This document shows, one piece after another, positions 45,146-56,751 of a DNA stretch of 64,000 nt; positions within the stretch are counted from its first letter, which is position 1; each line of letters starts with the position of its first letter. Origin of the DNA: Lepus europaeus. Its lineage: Eukaryota; Chordata; Mammalia; Lagomorpha; Leporidae. The notes under the pieces were generated by a model. That model did not search any database. It saw only the letters and a program-made list of their open reading frames with translations, and was not told the DNA's origin. The stretch is taken from NCBI RefSeq assembly GCF_033115175.1, contig NC_084831.1, positions 13,493,138-13,557,137 of the forward strand, given 5' to 3'. A program made the position numbers and the translations under genes.

Positions 45146-46118
45146 ATGAAAACAGAAGCGTGACTTAGGAGACCAGGAGACAGCCGTGGCCCCTGAGAGA
45201 GCAGTCAGTGGACAAGAGGAGGGCCTTTGACTCCATGTGGTTCTAGTGGCTGTGGGCTTTAGGGTCCTCGCCCAGAGACCCCGGACCAGAACTTGAAGTC
45301 AGTTCCTCTCGAGTGTTTCTTCATCCTCATTGCTTAGCACGAGACTTGGCCAAACCAAGCCCTCGGGGAGCAGTAGGATGAATGACATCCCTTTGTCTTC
45401 CATTCTTTCTGTTGGGGAGAGGGCTCTCGCACCCGTGGGCCGAGGAAGGGAGTTGTGAGCCACACCTTTGCCCCAGTGCCCAGCAACTCATTGCTGCAGA
45501 AATGTAGAGTTTTGTGAATTCACAGAATCTGTTCTTTCACTGGGTCAGGTTTAGTATTTCATTAGTGTAAAGTGAACTTGGTTCCTCTGGCGTTCGGGAC
45601 ATGATAATTACAGTCAGCCTTCGGTAATTCTCGGTGAGGCACCAGGTAACAGCACCAGCATCCACTATTTAATTGGTTTTGATCGGCATTAATTAGTCAC
45701 AGATGCACACCAGATTCCTGTTTAATTCAATACTCTTGGGAGCACACTGTGGGCTCAGGGATTCTAACCACATCAAAAAGTCAATGTTCAGCTTTAAACG
45801 CTGGGCCCTGGAGACCCAGGCATCCACGGAGAGGAAATGCCAGATGTCGAGCAGTCTCCTCTCCTCAGAAATAAACCTCCTACGCCTCGGTCCCTGGAAT
45901 CTAAAACCTTAGCCCTTCTGGAAACTTCCAGGCTGCAGTCAGCGGCTCCCTCTTGAATCATCAGCTTTGCTCTCACTGAATCATTCCCTTCCCGTCCACA
46001 TGCAAACGTGAGTAATTTCCCCCATCCTAAAAAACCTGCCGTGGACCCCACCTCTCCTCAAGCTATTGTTCCTCTTCGCTGTCCCTGTTGAGAGAAAAAT
46101 GCCTGAAAACCACAGTGC
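45146..46118. other. Unique sequence with conserved-element candidate
   Basis: No repeat recognised in nearly 1 kb. Bases 45530-45790 carry clustered homeodomain-type words: GATAATTACAG (45603), ATTTAATTGG (45666) and CATTAATTAG (45686). No exon seen. Confidence 0.45.
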
Positions 46119-46450
46119 AGGGGCGGCCTTGGGTGAGCTGTCACTCGCCAGGCCGGCATCCCGTACTGGAGCACCGGTTCCAGGCCCAGCGGCTGCACCG
46201 CTTCTGATCCAGCTTCCTGTTAACGAGCCTGGGAAAATAGCAGAAGATGTGGGAGGCCCGGTGGAGTTCCTGGCTCCTGGCTCCTGGCTCCTGGCTCCTG
46301 GCTCCTGGCTCCTGGCTCCTGGCTCTGGCTCTGGCCAGGCCTGGATCTGGCTGGTGTGGCCATTTGGGGAGTGAAACGATGAATAGATTTCTCTTTCTGT
46401 CTCTCTCTCTGTCACAATGCTTTTCAATGGAATAAATAAATAAATCTTGA
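46119..46450 (+). mobile_element. C-repeat SINE with CTCCTGG expansion
   Basis: Seven tandem CTCCTGG units at 46274-46322 followed by two CTCTGG; the consensus has two. Head partly decayed. Confidence 0.94.
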
Positions 46451-46451
46451 T

Positions 46452-46515
46452 GGGGGGGGCAGAGAGATGGAGAGAGAGAGGGAGAGATGGAGAGAGAGAG
46501 AGAGATGGAGAGAGA
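46452..46515. repeat. Purine-rich GGAGA/GA repeat
   Basis: GATGGAGAGAGAG-type units directly after the SINE tail. Confidence 0.9.
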
Positions 46516-46945
46516 CTGGTGCACTTGCTGTTGACAGTCTCTCCCACTCCAAGTGTCTTCAGGCTTCATGCCAACCACTCCAGGGAAACCATCCTCGTCG
46601 GTATCACCAACACCGCCTCCTGGATTTCAACTCCAGTGGCCGCTTCTTTTTTATTTCCTCTAGTTAATCTTGTCCTCCTTCTTGCAATGTTTTCTTCATT
46701 CTTTCCCCATCCAAAGTCATCCCTTCTCATTCCCCCTTCACTGATTCTCCCTTGGGTCCCCAGCCCCTACATACTGGAGGCCCCCATGGCAGAGCCCCCT
46801 GACCTCTGCGTTCCCTCCCCCTCTGCCTAGGCTCACCCCTCAGCGATCCCAGCCTAGCAGACCTGTGCGTTTAACTCTTCTGGTTTCACATCCAGCCTTG
46901 ACCTTCCCTGCTTACTCGGCATTTCCACTTGGATGTTGACTTAGC
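46516..46945 (+). mobile_element. Possible L2 fragment
   Basis: The end TCGGCATTTCCACTTGGATG is an L2 word that would sit just before the L2 piece starting at 48700, so one L2 may be split by 1.75 kb of later DNA. The first 350 bases are not clearly assignable. Confidence 0.35.
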
Positions 46946-47085
46946 CTGGGTTCCTTAGAAATCAGAGCCTGAGGCCAAGCTCACACACTCAGGCTCTGTT
47001 GAAGAAGAGGGAGGGGGAGAGGAAATGAGGCAGGGAGGGAGGGAAAGCAAACATAGGGAGGTGCATTAGGGAGCGAGCTTCAGAT

Positions 47086-47315
47086 GGGGCTCTTCCAAAA
47101 GTTCATGAAAAATGGAATTAAAAGATAAGTTTATCTTGATGCCAACAAAATTTTAGATCCATGCATATGAGGAGTCTTTGAAAAAGTTCTTGAAAAATCC
47201 CTGTTATGAGAAAAACTATGCTTGGATCTCATTACATTTTTTTGCACCAAAATAAACATATCCTTGGATTCCATTTTTCCACAAACTCTTTGACATACCC
47301 CTGTATTCACAAGAA
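47086..47315. mobile_element. Mariner-like elements, head to head
   Basis: A + left half (47086-47168, CCAAAAGTTCATGAAAAATGG) is followed by a reversed, nearly full copy (47172-47315, ending CACAAACTCTTTGACATACC). Confidence 0.6.
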
Positions 47316-47534
47316 AACATTGCTGGGTGCTTAGTCACATGGGGGCATCTCCAGAGACCCAGGGCCTCTCGGGAAACACAAGTTGTATTTCTGGCCTGCA
47401 GAAGGAAATAGAATTTATCTGTTGACCCCTGGGGCGGTAGAAATTGATCTCTGCACTTCTGAGTTGTGTTCCTGGGCTCTTTGGGTTCCACTGGGGGTGC
47501 CAGCTTCCCCAGCCCCAACTCAATTTAAACTGAA

Positions 47535-47845
47535 GGGGCCGGCGCTGTGGTGCAGTGGGGAAAGCCGGCGTCTGAACACCAGGTGGATGCCAGGTTGAGT
47601 CCCAGCTGCTCCACTTCTAATCCAGCTCCCTGCTAATGCACCTGAGAAAGCAGCGGAGGATGCCCCAAGTGCCTGGGCCCTTGCACCCACATGGGAGACC
47701 CGGAAGAAGCTCCTGGCTTCTGGCTTCGACATGGCCCAGCTCCAGCCATTGCGGCCATTTGGGGAGTGAACCAATGAATGGAAGACCCCTCTCTCTCTGT
47801 GTAACTCTGCCTTTCAAATAAATCAAATAGACCTTTAAAAAGAGA
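47535..47845 (+). mobile_element. C-repeat SINE, type A
   Basis: Near complete; small deletion before the B-box. Confidence 0.95.
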
Positions 47846-47919
47846 AAAGGAGTTAATCTGGGTTTAGGAGCCTCATGACCCAGTCATTTGGGCCTGGCCT
47901 TGGGATCAATGTTTTAAAA

Positions 47920-48191
47920 TTATTACTTTTATTTATTTGGCAGGCAGAGAGGGGAAGAGAGAGAGAGAGAGAGGTCCCACCCATTGGCCAACTCCTCCAA
48001 TGTGCCAGGAATTCAGTCCAGGTCTCCCACGTGGGTGGCAGGACCCCCACTGCTTGGGCTACACTGCTGCCTTCCAGAGTCCGCATTAACAGAAAACTGG
48101 AGTCAGGAGGCAGAGCTGGGCATCCAACCCAGGCACCCAATGTGGAACACGGGTATCTTGACTGATGTCCTGTTAGGCCAAACGCCTGCCC
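47920..48191 (-). mobile_element. C-repeat SINE, type O, inverted twin A
   Basis: With tail (TTTTATTTATTTGGCAGGC) and head (TTAGGCCAAACGCCTGCCC). About 205 bases match the + strand copy at 49758-49990 with three substitutions and one 5-base gap. Confidence 0.95.
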
Positions 48192-48368
48192 AGGTCCTGG
48201 GACCTGTTACAGGTCCTGTAGCAGTGGGCATGAAGGGACCCTGCTGGAGCCTGGCACATATCCTGGCAGAGCGGGAAATCGCCTATGTGACCAGGACCCT
48301 TCTTTGAGTGAGTAGTCATTGAGTTGGGACAAGGAGAAGAGGGCTGAGCAAATGCAGAATAGGACATA

Positions 48369-48682
48369 GGGGTTGGTGCTGTGGCCACCACCTGCAGTGC
48401 TGGTGTCCCGTATGGATGCCGGTTCAAGTCCCAGCTGCTCTGCTTGAGATCCGGCTCATGCTATGGCCTGGGAAAGCAGTAGAAGATGGTCCAAGTGCTT
48501 GGGCCCCTGCACCCACATGGGAGACCTGGAAGAAGCTCCTGGCTCCTGGCTCCTGGCTTCGGGCTGGCCTAGCCCCAGCCATTGCTGCCATTTGGGAGTG
48601 AAACAGCCGATGGGAGATTGCACTCTTTCTCCTTCTCTCTGTGTAATTTTGCCTTTCAAATAAATAAATAAATCTTTAAAAA
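48369..48682 (+). mobile_element. C-repeat SINE, type A
   Basis: Head lacks about 20 bases; the tail AATAAATAAATAAATC is intact. Lies between the inverted twins. Confidence 0.94.
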
Positions 48683-48699
48683 ATGGGGCGGGACATAAA

Positions 48700-49690
48700 G
48701 TAAGTCGAGCAGACATCTCCAAACTTAACCTCACCAAAATGGAATTCATGGGTCTGCAAGCCACCCCCTCCACTGAACTTCTTTCTCCCGGCTTTTCCCA
48801 TGTCACTGTCAATTTTATGTTTCCCTTTGTTCCCAGCAGAAATCTTAGGGCCATTTTTAACTCCTTTCTCCCCCCACCCATCTCGACATCTACGAGCAAA
48901 TCCCAACAGCTCTGCCTTGCAAGGATACCCAGACTCTAGTCGCTTCTTCGTGCTAACTTTTCCGTCATTCTTGGCTGACTAACAGTCTGGCTCTCTGCTT
49001 CCGCCCTTGCCCCAGGCAGTCTCTCCTCTGTGCGGTGGTCAGAGGGGTCCCTGTCAAACATAAGCAGGGGCAGGCGCTCTGCTCGGCAGCTGAGATGCTA
49101 TTTGGAACACTTGGTGCCCATATCAGAGCGTCTGCCTTGTTTGAGTCCTGGCTCCTCTGCTTCTGACCCAGGTTTCTACTAATGTGCACTCTGGGAGGCA
49201 CCAGATGATGGCCCAGGTACTTGGGTCCCTGACGCCTATGTAGGAGACCCAGATGGAGTTCAGGGCTCCTGGCTTCGATCTGGCCTTGCCCTGGCTGTTG
49301 TGGGCATTTGGAGAGCAAACCAGCAGATGGAAGATCTCTGTCTCTGTGCCTTTCATAAAGGTGAAATAAGTGAGATGGTATCACGTATCCCTTCCAAATC
49401 CTCTAATGTCTTCCCATCCTACTCGGAGGCAAAGCAAACTCTTTCCCAGGATCTGTACAGCCCTGTGCCACGTGTTTCTACTGCCTCTCTGGTCCTCTCT
49501 GCTCCAGCCACCCTGGGCCTCTGGCAGCCAAGCCAACTCCCACCCCTATGGTCTTTGCCCTGCTCCTCCCTGTGCCTGCAGGACCCTCTCAGTTATCTGC
49601 ATGGCTCTCGTCCTTGGTCCTTCCAAGCCGTCAGCCTCCACGCCCACTGCTCGTTCTCAGCCCGAGAAGGCTCCGTGGAGGAAGAAGGGA
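48700..49690 (+). mobile_element. L2 relic, interrupted
   Basis: L2 words in order: ACATCTCCAAACTTAACCTC, AAATCCCAACAGCTCTGCC, TCTGGCTCTCTGCTTCCGCC, then after the SINE CAGCCACCCTGGGCCTCTGG and CCACTGCTCGTTCTCAGCCC. No intact frame. Confidence 0.7.
49064..49360 (+). mobile_element. C-repeat SINE, type O, in L2
   Basis: GGGGCAGGCGCTCTGCTC head; CT tract and tail nearly lost. Confidence 0.92.
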
Positions 49691-49757
49691 CTGAAGGCTG
49701 GGAAAGATAAGGAAAACAGGAAGGATCAATGACTTCTTCAAGAACTGATTGGAAAGT

Positions 49758-50003
49758 CCGTTAGGCGTTTGGCCTAACGGTTAGGACATCAGTCAAGAGA
49801 CCCGTGTTCCACATTGGGTGCCTGGGTTGGATGCCCAGCTCTGCCTCCTGACTCCAGTTTTCTGCTAATGCGGACTCTGGAAGGCAGCAGTGTAGCTCAA
49901 GCAGTGGGGGTCCTGCCACCCACGTGGGAGACCTGGACTGAATTCCTGGCACATTGGAGGAGTTGGCCAATGGGTGGGACCTCTCTCTCTCTCTCTCTCT
50001 GCA
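49758..50003 (+). mobile_element. C-repeat SINE, type O, inverted twin B
   Basis: Head to CT tract only; stops at CTCTCTCTGCAGG with no A-tail. Near-identical in inverted orientation to 47974-48187. Confidence 0.95.
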
Positions 50004-50154
50004 GGAATAGTTTAGCCAAGAAGGAGAGCTTGTGTGTGGAATAGCACAATTGTTGAAGGGAGGCTAGAACCATCCTCAGTTAAGGAGCCAGATATTTACT
50101 CCACAGGCATGGAATTAAAGTCCATTCAAGTTTTCATGGAAAAATGTCTTCCTA

Positions 50155-50496
50155 GGGCCCGTGCTATGGCACAGTGGGTTAAGCCGCTGTCTGCAATGCC
50201 AGCATCCCATGTTAGAGTACTGGTTCGAGTCCCAACGGCTCTGTTTCCAACCCAGCTCCCTGCTAAGGTACCTGGAAAGGCAGCAGAGGGTAGCCCGGAT
50301 ACTTGGGCCCCTGCCACCCATGTAGGAGACCTGGATGGAGCCCTGAGCTACTACTGGCATTGGCCTGGCCCAGCGCTGGCTGTAGTGGTCATTTGAGAAC
50401 TGTACCAGTGAATAGAGGATCTCTTCCTCTGTCTCTCCCCCTCTCTGTCATTCTTTCAAATAAATAAATATATCTTTAAAAAAAAAAAAAAAAGAA
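50155..50496 (+). mobile_element. C-repeat SINE, type A
   Basis: Long pure A-tail, then GAAAGGAAAG. Probable TSD GAAAAATGTCTTCCT and GAAAAACATCTTCT. Confidence 0.94.
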
Positions 50497-50516
50497 AGGA
50501 AAGAAAAACATCTTCT

Positions 50517-50993
50517 GGCCAGGACATCTGAATGAATGTTTATTCTGGCAACCTAAAAATGTCCGTGAAGGAAGCGAGGGAAGCCAGCACTGACAAGGGA
50601 GCAAGCACAGCTTGGAAAAACACGTGTTCCTCGGAGCCTCTTCCAGGCCTTGCACAAAGCTGATGGGGCCACTGCTTGAGAGCTTCTGCAGCCCCTGGTG
50701 TGACCCCAGGGGCTGGAGGTCCAACCGGAAGAGCAGGAGAAGGCCGCGGTGCTCCTTTGGTGCCCCCTGGGGCCAGGGCTACCCCTGGCTCTACCTCCTG
50801 AGTCTTGGTAACCAGTGCCTTGAGGTCAAGGAGGTCAGTGACCATAGGCACCACTGCCCTCTGCTGGAGGGACTGGCATGCTCCCCAAGACTTGCACTTG
50901 GTCCCAGGTCAACAGGTCTTAACCTTCTTAACCTCCTGGGTCCCTTTGAGAATCTGAAGAAAGCTGTGGACTTGTATATTAAGAATTCCAGAG
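50517..50993. other. Unique sequence with a CTCF-like site
   Basis: No repeat or exon recognised. CCAGCAGAGGGCAGT on the minus strand at 50853-50867 closely fits the CTCF core. Confidence 0.45.
50853..50867 (-). promoter_or_regulatory. CTCF-like motif
   Basis: CCAGCAGAGGGCAGT matches the CTCF core at all but its last GC step, in repeat-free sequence. Motif evidence only. Confidence 0.4.
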
Positions 50994-51272
50994 GGGCTGG
51001 CATTGTGGTGTGGTGGGTAAAGCATCCTGTATGGGCGCCGGTTTGAATCTTGGCTGCTCCACTTCCAATCCAGCTCCCTGCTGATGGCCTGGGAAAAGCA
51101 GCAGAAGATGGCCCAAGTGTTTGGGCCCCTGCCACTCGCGTGGGAGACCTGGATGAAGCTCCTGGCTCCTGGCTTCAGCCTGGCCCAGCAGCCATTTGGG
51201 GAGCTAACAAGCAGAAGAAAGCTCTCTCTCTTTTGTTAACGTTAATTTTCAAATAAATAAATACATCTGAGA
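50994..51272 (+). mobile_element. C-repeat SINE
   Basis: Head lacks about 25 bases and the CT tract is short; a (GA)n run follows the tail at 51270-51287. Confidence 0.93.
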
Positions 51273-51538
51273 GAGAGAGAGAGAGAGATCCAGGGATGTA
51301 TGGACAGGCTCTCTGAAAGATTATCATCTTCCCAAGCAAAGATATGACTTTGGAGATGATCAAGGCTCACTGCTCTTTGAGGAGCGCAATGTCCACCTTG
51401 CTAGGTGTGAGACAGGAGAGAAAGCAAGAGGCGACCCAAGCTGCTTCCTGCCAAGAGTGGCTTTTCCCTCCTTGGGGTCTATGTTTTATAATTATCTCCT
51501 CTACCAAACAGATTACATTAGCTAAGAAAGCAATTGGG

Positions 51539-51897
51539 GCCGGCGCCGTGGCTCATTAGGCTAATCCTCCGCCTTGCGGCGCCGGCACATCGGGCTCTAG
51601 TCCCCGTCGGGGCACCGATCCTGTCCTGGTTGCCCCTCTTCCAGGCCAGCTCTCTGCTGTGGCCCGGGAGTGCAGTGGAGGATGGCCCAAGTGGTTGGGC
51701 CCTGCACCCCATGGGAGACCAGGAGAAGCACCTGGCTCCTGCCATCGGATCAGCGCGGTGCGCCGCCCGCAGCGCGCCGGCCACTGCAGCCATTGGAGGG
51801 TGAACCAACGGCAAAGGAAGACCTTTCTCTCTGTCTCTCTCTCACTGTCCACTCTGCCTGTCAAAAAAAAAAAAAAAGAAAAAAGAAAAAAAAAAGA
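51539..51897 (+). mobile_element. C-repeat SINE, type Y
   Basis: TSD AAGAAAGCAATTGGG at 51524-51538 and 51898-51912; A-tail with interspersed G. Confidence 0.97.
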
Positions 51898-52020
51898 AAG
51901 AAAGCAATTGGGTGTATCCTAATTTTTTTTTTATTAACCAGGTAGAACAGGTAAGTGACAGCCAGTTACCCTATCATGGCTGAATTCATATAACGCAGGC
52001 CAAAAACAAAGCTAACTTGA

Positions 52021-52318
52021 GGGGTGGGTGTTGTGGCACAGCGGGTTAAGCCGCCACTTGGGGCGCCCACATCCCATTCTGGAGCGCTGGGGTTGGAGTC
52101 CCACTCACTTCTGACCCAGCTTCCTGCTGCTGCACTCCCTGGAAGGCAGCAGGTAATGGCTGCCACCCTCATGGGAGACCCGGATGGAGTTTCTGGCTCC
52201 AGGCATCAGCCTGGCCCAGCCCCAGCTGTTACAGACATTTCTGGAGTGAACTAGCGGATGAAAGATCCTGCTGTGCCTTTCAAGTAAAAAAAATAAAACT
52301 TTTTTTTTTTTTTTTTAA
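52021..52318 (+). mobile_element. C-repeat SINE, type O
   Basis: TSD AAAGCTAACTTG at 52008-52019 and 52319-52330. CT tract missing; a T-run at 52300-52316 lies beside the tail. Confidence 0.93.
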
Positions 52319-52330
52319 AAAGCTAACTTG

Positions 52331-52654
52331 CCATTAACTGAGCCTGGGGAGCTCTGTTGTGGACAAATCTATGATTTGGGTTGGCCTTTGAGATACAGAA
52401 CATGCAAGCTATGATATTTAAACTCACATTGACTCATTCTAATGCCCAAGTAATTCAGGGCTGCTATAGGTTCCAATCTCATGCCATCTTCCAAATGTAT
52501 TTCTATGCAGCTTGAGTGCTTTAGCTGGAAGTAAATGCAGAAATTCCACCTTCACGCATACTTTTCTAAACCTTTCCTCATTTTCAAGCTCCATGATCAA
52601 ATGAGGATATTCACTGACCACAAAGCCACAGTTAAACCCTTCTGGATCTTATGC
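52331..52654. other. Unique sequence
   Basis: AT-rich, nothing recognised. Confidence 0.45.
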
Positions 52655-52725
52655 TTTAAAAAGGAGTGATTTATTTATTTATTCGAAAGATAGAGCAACA
52701 CACACAGACATACACACAGACACAC

Positions 52726-52775
<50 letters not shown>

Positions 52776-53033
52776 ACTCACGTCTTCTATCTGCTAGCTC
52801 ATTCCACAACACCAGATTTGGAACAGGCCAAATCTAGGATCCAGAAACTCCATCTATGTTTCCCACATGGGTGGTTGGGGCCCAAGTTCCTGGGACTTCT
52901 TCTGTTGCCTTCCCAGGTTCATTAGCAGGGAGCTGGTGGGAAGCCTGGTAGCCAGGATTCCAATGGGCACTCTGATATAAGATACTGGCACAGTGAGCAT
53001 CAGCTTAACCTGCTGCACCTCAGTGCCAGCCCC
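52655..53033 (-). mobile_element. C-repeat SINE
   Basis: Long (CACACAGA)n and (GA)n tract at 52689-52771; CTCAGTGCCAGCCCC head. Confidence 0.93.
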
Positions 53034-53674
53034 TAGTTCTTGCTCTTACAAGCGTGTCCCACACTGCACTCCTCTGGCTTTAGAAGTAGGGCTGTGTGAG
53101 AACACGGAACATCAACTGAGCACCCCTGAGTACCTGGCACGCCCAGTGCTGCAGACCTAAAAGAGCAAAATGGCATCATTGCTGTGTCTCATTCATCCAC
53201 CATCCATCCATCCATCCATTCATTAAGAAATGTTGTCTCCACTGTACTGGACACTGCGGGAGACACTGGGAAGGGAGAGGTCCCTGTCTTCATGGGGCCT
53301 CCAGACTGGTTGGAGAAACAGGACGAGGAAGAAGCAAGCAAAGATGCCTGCAGTCCGTGGTACGAAGCATGAAGGAAACCGGGGCGTGTGGCTGGAGAGG
53401 GTGGGGTTGGGGCAAGGGCCTCCCCAGGCTTCAGCAGCCAGGCAGCGGCACACTCAACCTGGGACGTGGAGGGGAGTTCGACAGAAGGGCTGCTCACAAA
53501 GCAAGAGGAAAGAACGGCCCATAACCCTGCAGCTGCTACCAGCGGGCTGAAGCCCGAAGGCACAAGAGGAGGCGGCAAACACTGCTGGAGCCACCAGTTA
53601 GTGGCAGAGGAGGGCTGGGATCCTGTGGTGGTGAGTTTCCAGCCCGGGACGCTCCAGGGGGCATTCCCTAGGCG
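53034..53674. other. L2-like piece and unique sequence
   Basis: 53175-53340 resembles a minus-strand L2 end with an (ATCC)n run at 53201-53219 and GACACTGCGGGAGACACTGG. The rest is unclassified. Confidence 0.4.
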
Positions 53675-54075
53675 GTCATAACCAAGTACCCGCCCAGTGG
53701 GTTTACAACCAGAGGAATGTGGTCTCTCTCAGGTGTGAAGGCTAGAAACCCAAAACCCAGGTGTCAGCAGGGTTGGTTCCTCTCCAGGGGCTTGTGGGCG
53801 GCATCGGTTGCACACCTTTCCCCAGCCTCTGGGGATTGCTGGCCGTCCTTGCTGGACCTTGGCTTGCAGCTGTGACAGTCAAATCCACCTCCCTCTCTCG
53901 CCTTGGCCATTTTCCCTCTGTGTCCGTGTCTCTTCTCTTCACACGGGGACACGGGTCATTTTGTTTATCAGTGTGATCTGGTTGTAACTAGTCTGCAACC
54001 ACCCTGATGCCCAGTGAGGTCACATTCTGAAGTTCTGGAAGGGACACAGATTGTGGAGGACAATTTTCAACCCCG
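53675..54075 (-). mobile_element. MaLR LTR relic (MLT1-like)
   Basis: CATAACCAAGTACCCGCCCAG, CAGGTGTCAGCAGGGTTGG, CTGTGTCCGTGTCTCTTCTC and GGTCACATTCTGAAGTTCTG follow the reverse-strand LTR order. Non-coding. Confidence 0.55.
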
Positions 54076-54239
54076 TACACCTGCTTCAAGTGAGTAGGGC
54101 ATGGAGATAGTGAAGTGTCTGTCAGCTTCTCCTCTCCTCTTTCAGACTCTGATTCAGCGGGGATCCCCACTCCTGCTACATTATGTATTTGAAGTTCAGG
54201 GTCTGGTAACTTAATCCCATGGGAGAGCAAGGACTGCCC

Positions 54240-55085
54240 CCGTGAGATACCACGACACACCTACCAGATTGGTGACAATATTCAAGTATAATTAAAAGCC
54301 AACGGTTGGGACAGGCTTTTGACTCAGGTAAGATGCCTCTAGGGTTGCATCCTTCATCCGGGTGCCCAGGTTCAAAGCCAGGCTCTGCTTCCAGTTTCAG
54401 TTTCTTGCCAAAGAGCACCCTGAGAGGCAGCAGTGATGGCCCAAGCACTTGGGTCCCTGCCACCCATGTGGTAAAGACCTGGGTTGAGTTTCTGGGCTCC
54501 TAGCTTTAGCTTGGTCCAGCCCTGACTGCTGTGGGCATTTGGGGAGTGAACCAGTGGGTGGACGATCTCTTTCTCTCTCTCTCTCTCTGCCTTTCAAATA
54601 AAATGAAAATACCTTTAAAAATTTAAAAACCTTCTTTATGAAAAACAAGAATAAACCCCTAACTGTTGGCGAAGATGTGTAGTAAGAGAAATGGCCTTAC
54701 ACCACTGATGAGGAGTTAAGCTGGTGCCATCACTTGGGGATAGTCGGGCAATCTTGAGCAAAGAGCACCACTATTGTCCCCTTGGTTACAGTCATATGTC
54801 CTATGGAAGTATGTGACAGCGTGTGCCAGGGTACACGTACTGTGGGCCACAGTCCCAAACTGGAAACAACCCAAATGCAACTCAAGGTCAGAAGAATAAG
54901 CAGACTGTGGATAGAATATAGTGGAGTACAATACAACAATGGAATAAACTAGAGCCACACACATCACGGATGATTCTGAAAACATCTATTATTATAACCA
55001 AAAAGAAGTCGAATGCCCGAGACTGTGGGTCGTGTGATTCTGTTTCTATAAAGTTCAAAGCCACACAATTTCATCACAATTAAAC
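54240..55085 (+). mobile_element. L1M 3' relic, interrupted
   Basis: GTGAGATACCACGACACACC before the SINE; CTGGAAACAACCCAAATGC and CGGATGATTCTGAAAACATC after it. Typical ancient L1 order; no open frame. Confidence 0.7.
54305..54620 (+). mobile_element. C-repeat SINE, type O, in L1M
   Basis: GGGACAGGCTTTTGACTCAG head; CTTTCAAATAAAATGAAAATACC tail. Confidence 0.92.
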
Positions 55086-55685
55086 CACACCAGTTAAGGA
55101 TGTATACTCAGCCGTAAGAAAGCGGTGATGCCGGCAGGGAGGGAGTCGCTGCGATCTGGCGACAGACAGACAGACAGACAGGGAGAGAGCTGCTCAGGCA
55201 CTGGGAAATCTCCACCTGACAGCAGGCTGTCCGAGCCACACTTGCGTTGTCAGCACCTGTCCGTGTGCCTGCTCTATTTCACACTTCCATCCCTGTAAAA
55301 GAGGGGAGTGGCCCCTGGGCATGGGAACCAAACAAATAAAACAACAAATGTGACTCAGCTATTAAGAAAGGAATTGGTTTTTAATTGAGGGGAAAGTATG
55401 AAAAAAATCACCTGCATCTGAAAGAGCTTTGTTCTTGCAGGTGCTGTGCTATAAAACACTCTGCTCGGTGCTGGCAGCCAGGCTCAGTTTACAACCTGGT
55501 AAACTGAACAGGGGCTCAGGCTGAGCGGACGAACCAGTTGAGGCCAAAGCTGGTGTTAAGCGGCAGCTTGCTTGCTTGCTTGCTTTTCACTCCAGTGTCA
55601 AGAGGCAGGCCCTCCTGTGATTGTTCTTGGTTTTCGCCTTTGGAAACGCAAACTTCTATCTTTGTGCAACTTGGTCCAGACTTCT
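55086..55685. other. Unique sequence with two tetranucleotide runs
   Basis: (GACA)n at 55162-55181 and (TTGC)n at 55568-55587. No gene recognised. Confidence 0.5.
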
Positions 55686-56000
55686 GAGAGGAGTGGCACA
55701 GCGGGTAAAGCCACACCTGCTCTGGCATCCCATAGGGCACCAGTTCAAGTCCCGGCTGCTCCGCGTCGGATCCGGCTCCCTGCTAACGCTCCTGAGAAAG
55801 CAGCAGAAGATGGCCAAGTGCTTGGGCCCCTGCACCCACTTGGGAGGCCCTGAAGAAGCTCCTGGCTCCTGGCTTCAGATCAGCCCAGTTCTGGCCATTG
55901 CAAGAGTGAACCAGCAGATGGAAGATCTTTCTCTCTGTCTCTGTCTGTCTGTCTCTCTGTAGCTCTTTCAAATAAATAAATAAATCTTAAAATAAAAAGA
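55686..56000 (+). mobile_element. C-repeat SINE, type A
   Basis: First 10-12 head bases missing; tail (AATA)n. Confidence 0.94.
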
Positions 56001-56002
56001 GA

Positions 56003-56317
56003 TAACTACTTACACCAAGTTCCAGTTAGGAGCCAAGCACTATTTTAGGCAGTGTGTATTTATTAAAACATTTCAACATCACTGTCGCCCTTTGGGACGT
56101 CCTTACTTTGTGACTTGGATCTTTCCTCTGCCCCAGCCCTGGTCCTTTAAAAGAGAATGGTACTTAGAAGCCAAGAGCTAAGATCTAGACTTGCTTATTG
56201 CTAAAGGTGTGTCATTACTTTCAGGCCATCACAGCAGCCAGGATCAGGAAATGTCCACACTCACACACATGCACGCACCCCTGTGTGCACCTGCATCCAT
56301 TGTTTTTTCTAAGAATT
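56003..56317. other. Unique sequence with a MIR-like piece
   Basis: 56010-56110 resembles a minus-strand MIR end (GGAGCCAAGCACTATTTTAGGC). The remainder is unassigned. Confidence 0.4.
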
Positions 56318-56632
56318 TTTAAAAAAGATTTCTTTATTCATTTATTTGAAAGAGTTACACAGGGGAGAGGAGAGAGAGAGAGAGAGCGAGAGCGAGCTAT
56401 CTTCCATCCCCTGGTTCACTCCCCAAATGGCTACAAAGGCAGGGGTTGGGCCAGGCTGAAGCCAGGAGCCTGGGACTCAGAGTCTCCCATGTGGGTGGCA
56501 GAGACCCACCAATCTGAGCCGTCACCTGCTGGCCCCAGGATTTGCACAATCAGGAAGCTAGAATGGAGATCCAACCTGAGACTTGAACCCAGGCATCCCA
56601 AGTGGCAGCTTACCTGCTGTGCCAAAATTCCT
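56318..56632 (-). mobile_element. C-repeat SINE, type O
   Basis: Full; GGCAGCTTACCTGCTGTGCC head. Confidence 0.93.
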
Positions 56633-56642
56633 CTGTATCTAC

Positions 56643-56705
56643 TTTTTTTTAAAACAAAAGAGTTATTTTTATCTATTTGAAAGGCAGAGTTACAGAGAGA
56701 AGGGG

Positions 56706-56751
<46 letters not shown>

